Shown here piece after piece: positions 6,276 through 6,387 of a stretch of DNA of 6,387 nucleotides. Under the pieces are notes generated by a model, which saw only the letters and a program-made list of their open reading frames with translations, did not search any database and was not told where the DNA came from. Position 1 is the first letter of the stretch. Each line of letters opens with the position of its first letter. The DNA lies in the NCBI GenBank assembly GCA_945875085.1, contig CAMCJU010000050.1, positions 1-6,387 of the forward strand, read 5' to 3'. Source of the DNA: Candidatus Phycorickettsia trachydisci (GTDB lineage: Bacteria; Pseudomonadota; Alphaproteobacteria; Rickettsiales; Rickettsiaceae). The translations under genes were made by a program, and so were the position numbers.

Positions 6276-6387
6276 CTTTGTTGGTAACATTTACGCTACT
6301 AAAGTTGCCTCAGACGAAGTTTTGCAAATTAGCTCAGACAATTTAGTTGGAATACAAGAAGGTAGTACTGTGAAATTTTCTGGCAAC
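6235..6387 (+). CDS. lptA: LPS transport periplasmic protein LptA (N-terminal part, 3'-partial)
   Basis: The first 51 codons of a gene that leaves the window in frame. LptA forms the periplasmic beta-jellyroll bridge between LptC and LptD. Starting at ATG 6235 gives MVTLRQIFILMAFSFVGNIYA, a good signal peptide (Arg5, then an apolar core, ending Tyr-Ala). The mature start TKVASDEVLQISSDNLVGIQEGSTVKFSGN fits the OstA/LptA pattern of a strand, 'aD.l' and a closing 'F.GN'. The inner ATG at 6265 would cut the signal sequence and is less likely. AAAAGG at 6218-6223 lies 11 nt upstream as a possible ribosome binding site. The gene overlaps the lptC end by 41 nt in another frame, implying coupled translation. 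An in-frame stop at 6202-6204 limits any earlier start. Confidence 0.85.
   Translation, partial: MVTLRQIFILMAFSFVGNIYATKVASDEVLQISSDNLVGIQEGSTVKFSGN

Noticed and set aside
6265..6387. Alternative lptA start at ATG 6265
   Set aside because: It would remove the Arg-containing n-region and part of the apolar core of the signal peptide; ATG 6235 gives a complete signal sequence and has a purine-rich site upstream.

Overview
The window is AT-rich, densely coding and entirely plus-stranded. It holds the end of one very large gene of unknown function, followed by a compact block of conserved genes: a short RNase D, an arabinose-5-phosphate isomerase (kdsD/kpsF), lptC and the beginning of lptA. A short HRDC-less RNase D placed directly before lipopolysaccharide (LPS) biogenesis and export genes is typical of Alphaproteobacteria. 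The low GC, the near-absence of intergenic DNA and a giant Cys-rich envelope-type protein next door suggest an LPS-making Rickettsiales or Holosporales-like, host-associated lineage. That placement is inference; no rRNA or other phylogenetic marker is present.

Region 1 (1-4140) is a single open frame that already runs at the first base, so the gene starts upstream of the window. The ATG at 133 is only an internal methionine. The 1379 visible residues contain about 40 cysteines and look like an exported, disulfide-bonded, modular protein. In order they show: a Cys-containing start; two hydrophobic or amphipathic stretches (residues about 181-268); a Pro/Cys motif (C274-C287); a long Cys-rich part; a sharply bounded Cys-free Thr/Asn/Ser-rich block (801-1105); a sushi-like Cys/Trp module (1143-1206); and a C-terminal putative beta-sandwich domain (about 1244-1376). 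I cannot name this gene. The module style recalls large proteins found near VirB6-type secretion genes in Rickettsiales, but no secretion gene is visible here.

Region 2 (4156-6387) looks like one operon. Gaps are 8 nt (rnd to kdsD) and 0 nt (kdsD to lptC), and lptA overlaps lptC by 41 nt. A promoter-like sequence with a perfect TATAAT lies inside the last codons of the giant gene (4094-4122) and could drive the block. KdsD makes the arabinose-5-phosphate precursor of the LPS sugar KDO. LptC and LptA form part of the periplasmic bridge that carries finished LPS to the outer membrane. lptA runs off the right edge; lptB and rpoN would be expected next. kdsC, which lies between kdsD and lptC in E. 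coli, is absent.

No RNA genes, CRISPR arrays, insertion sequences or convincing terminators were seen. No stretch over 300 bases lacks a gene.
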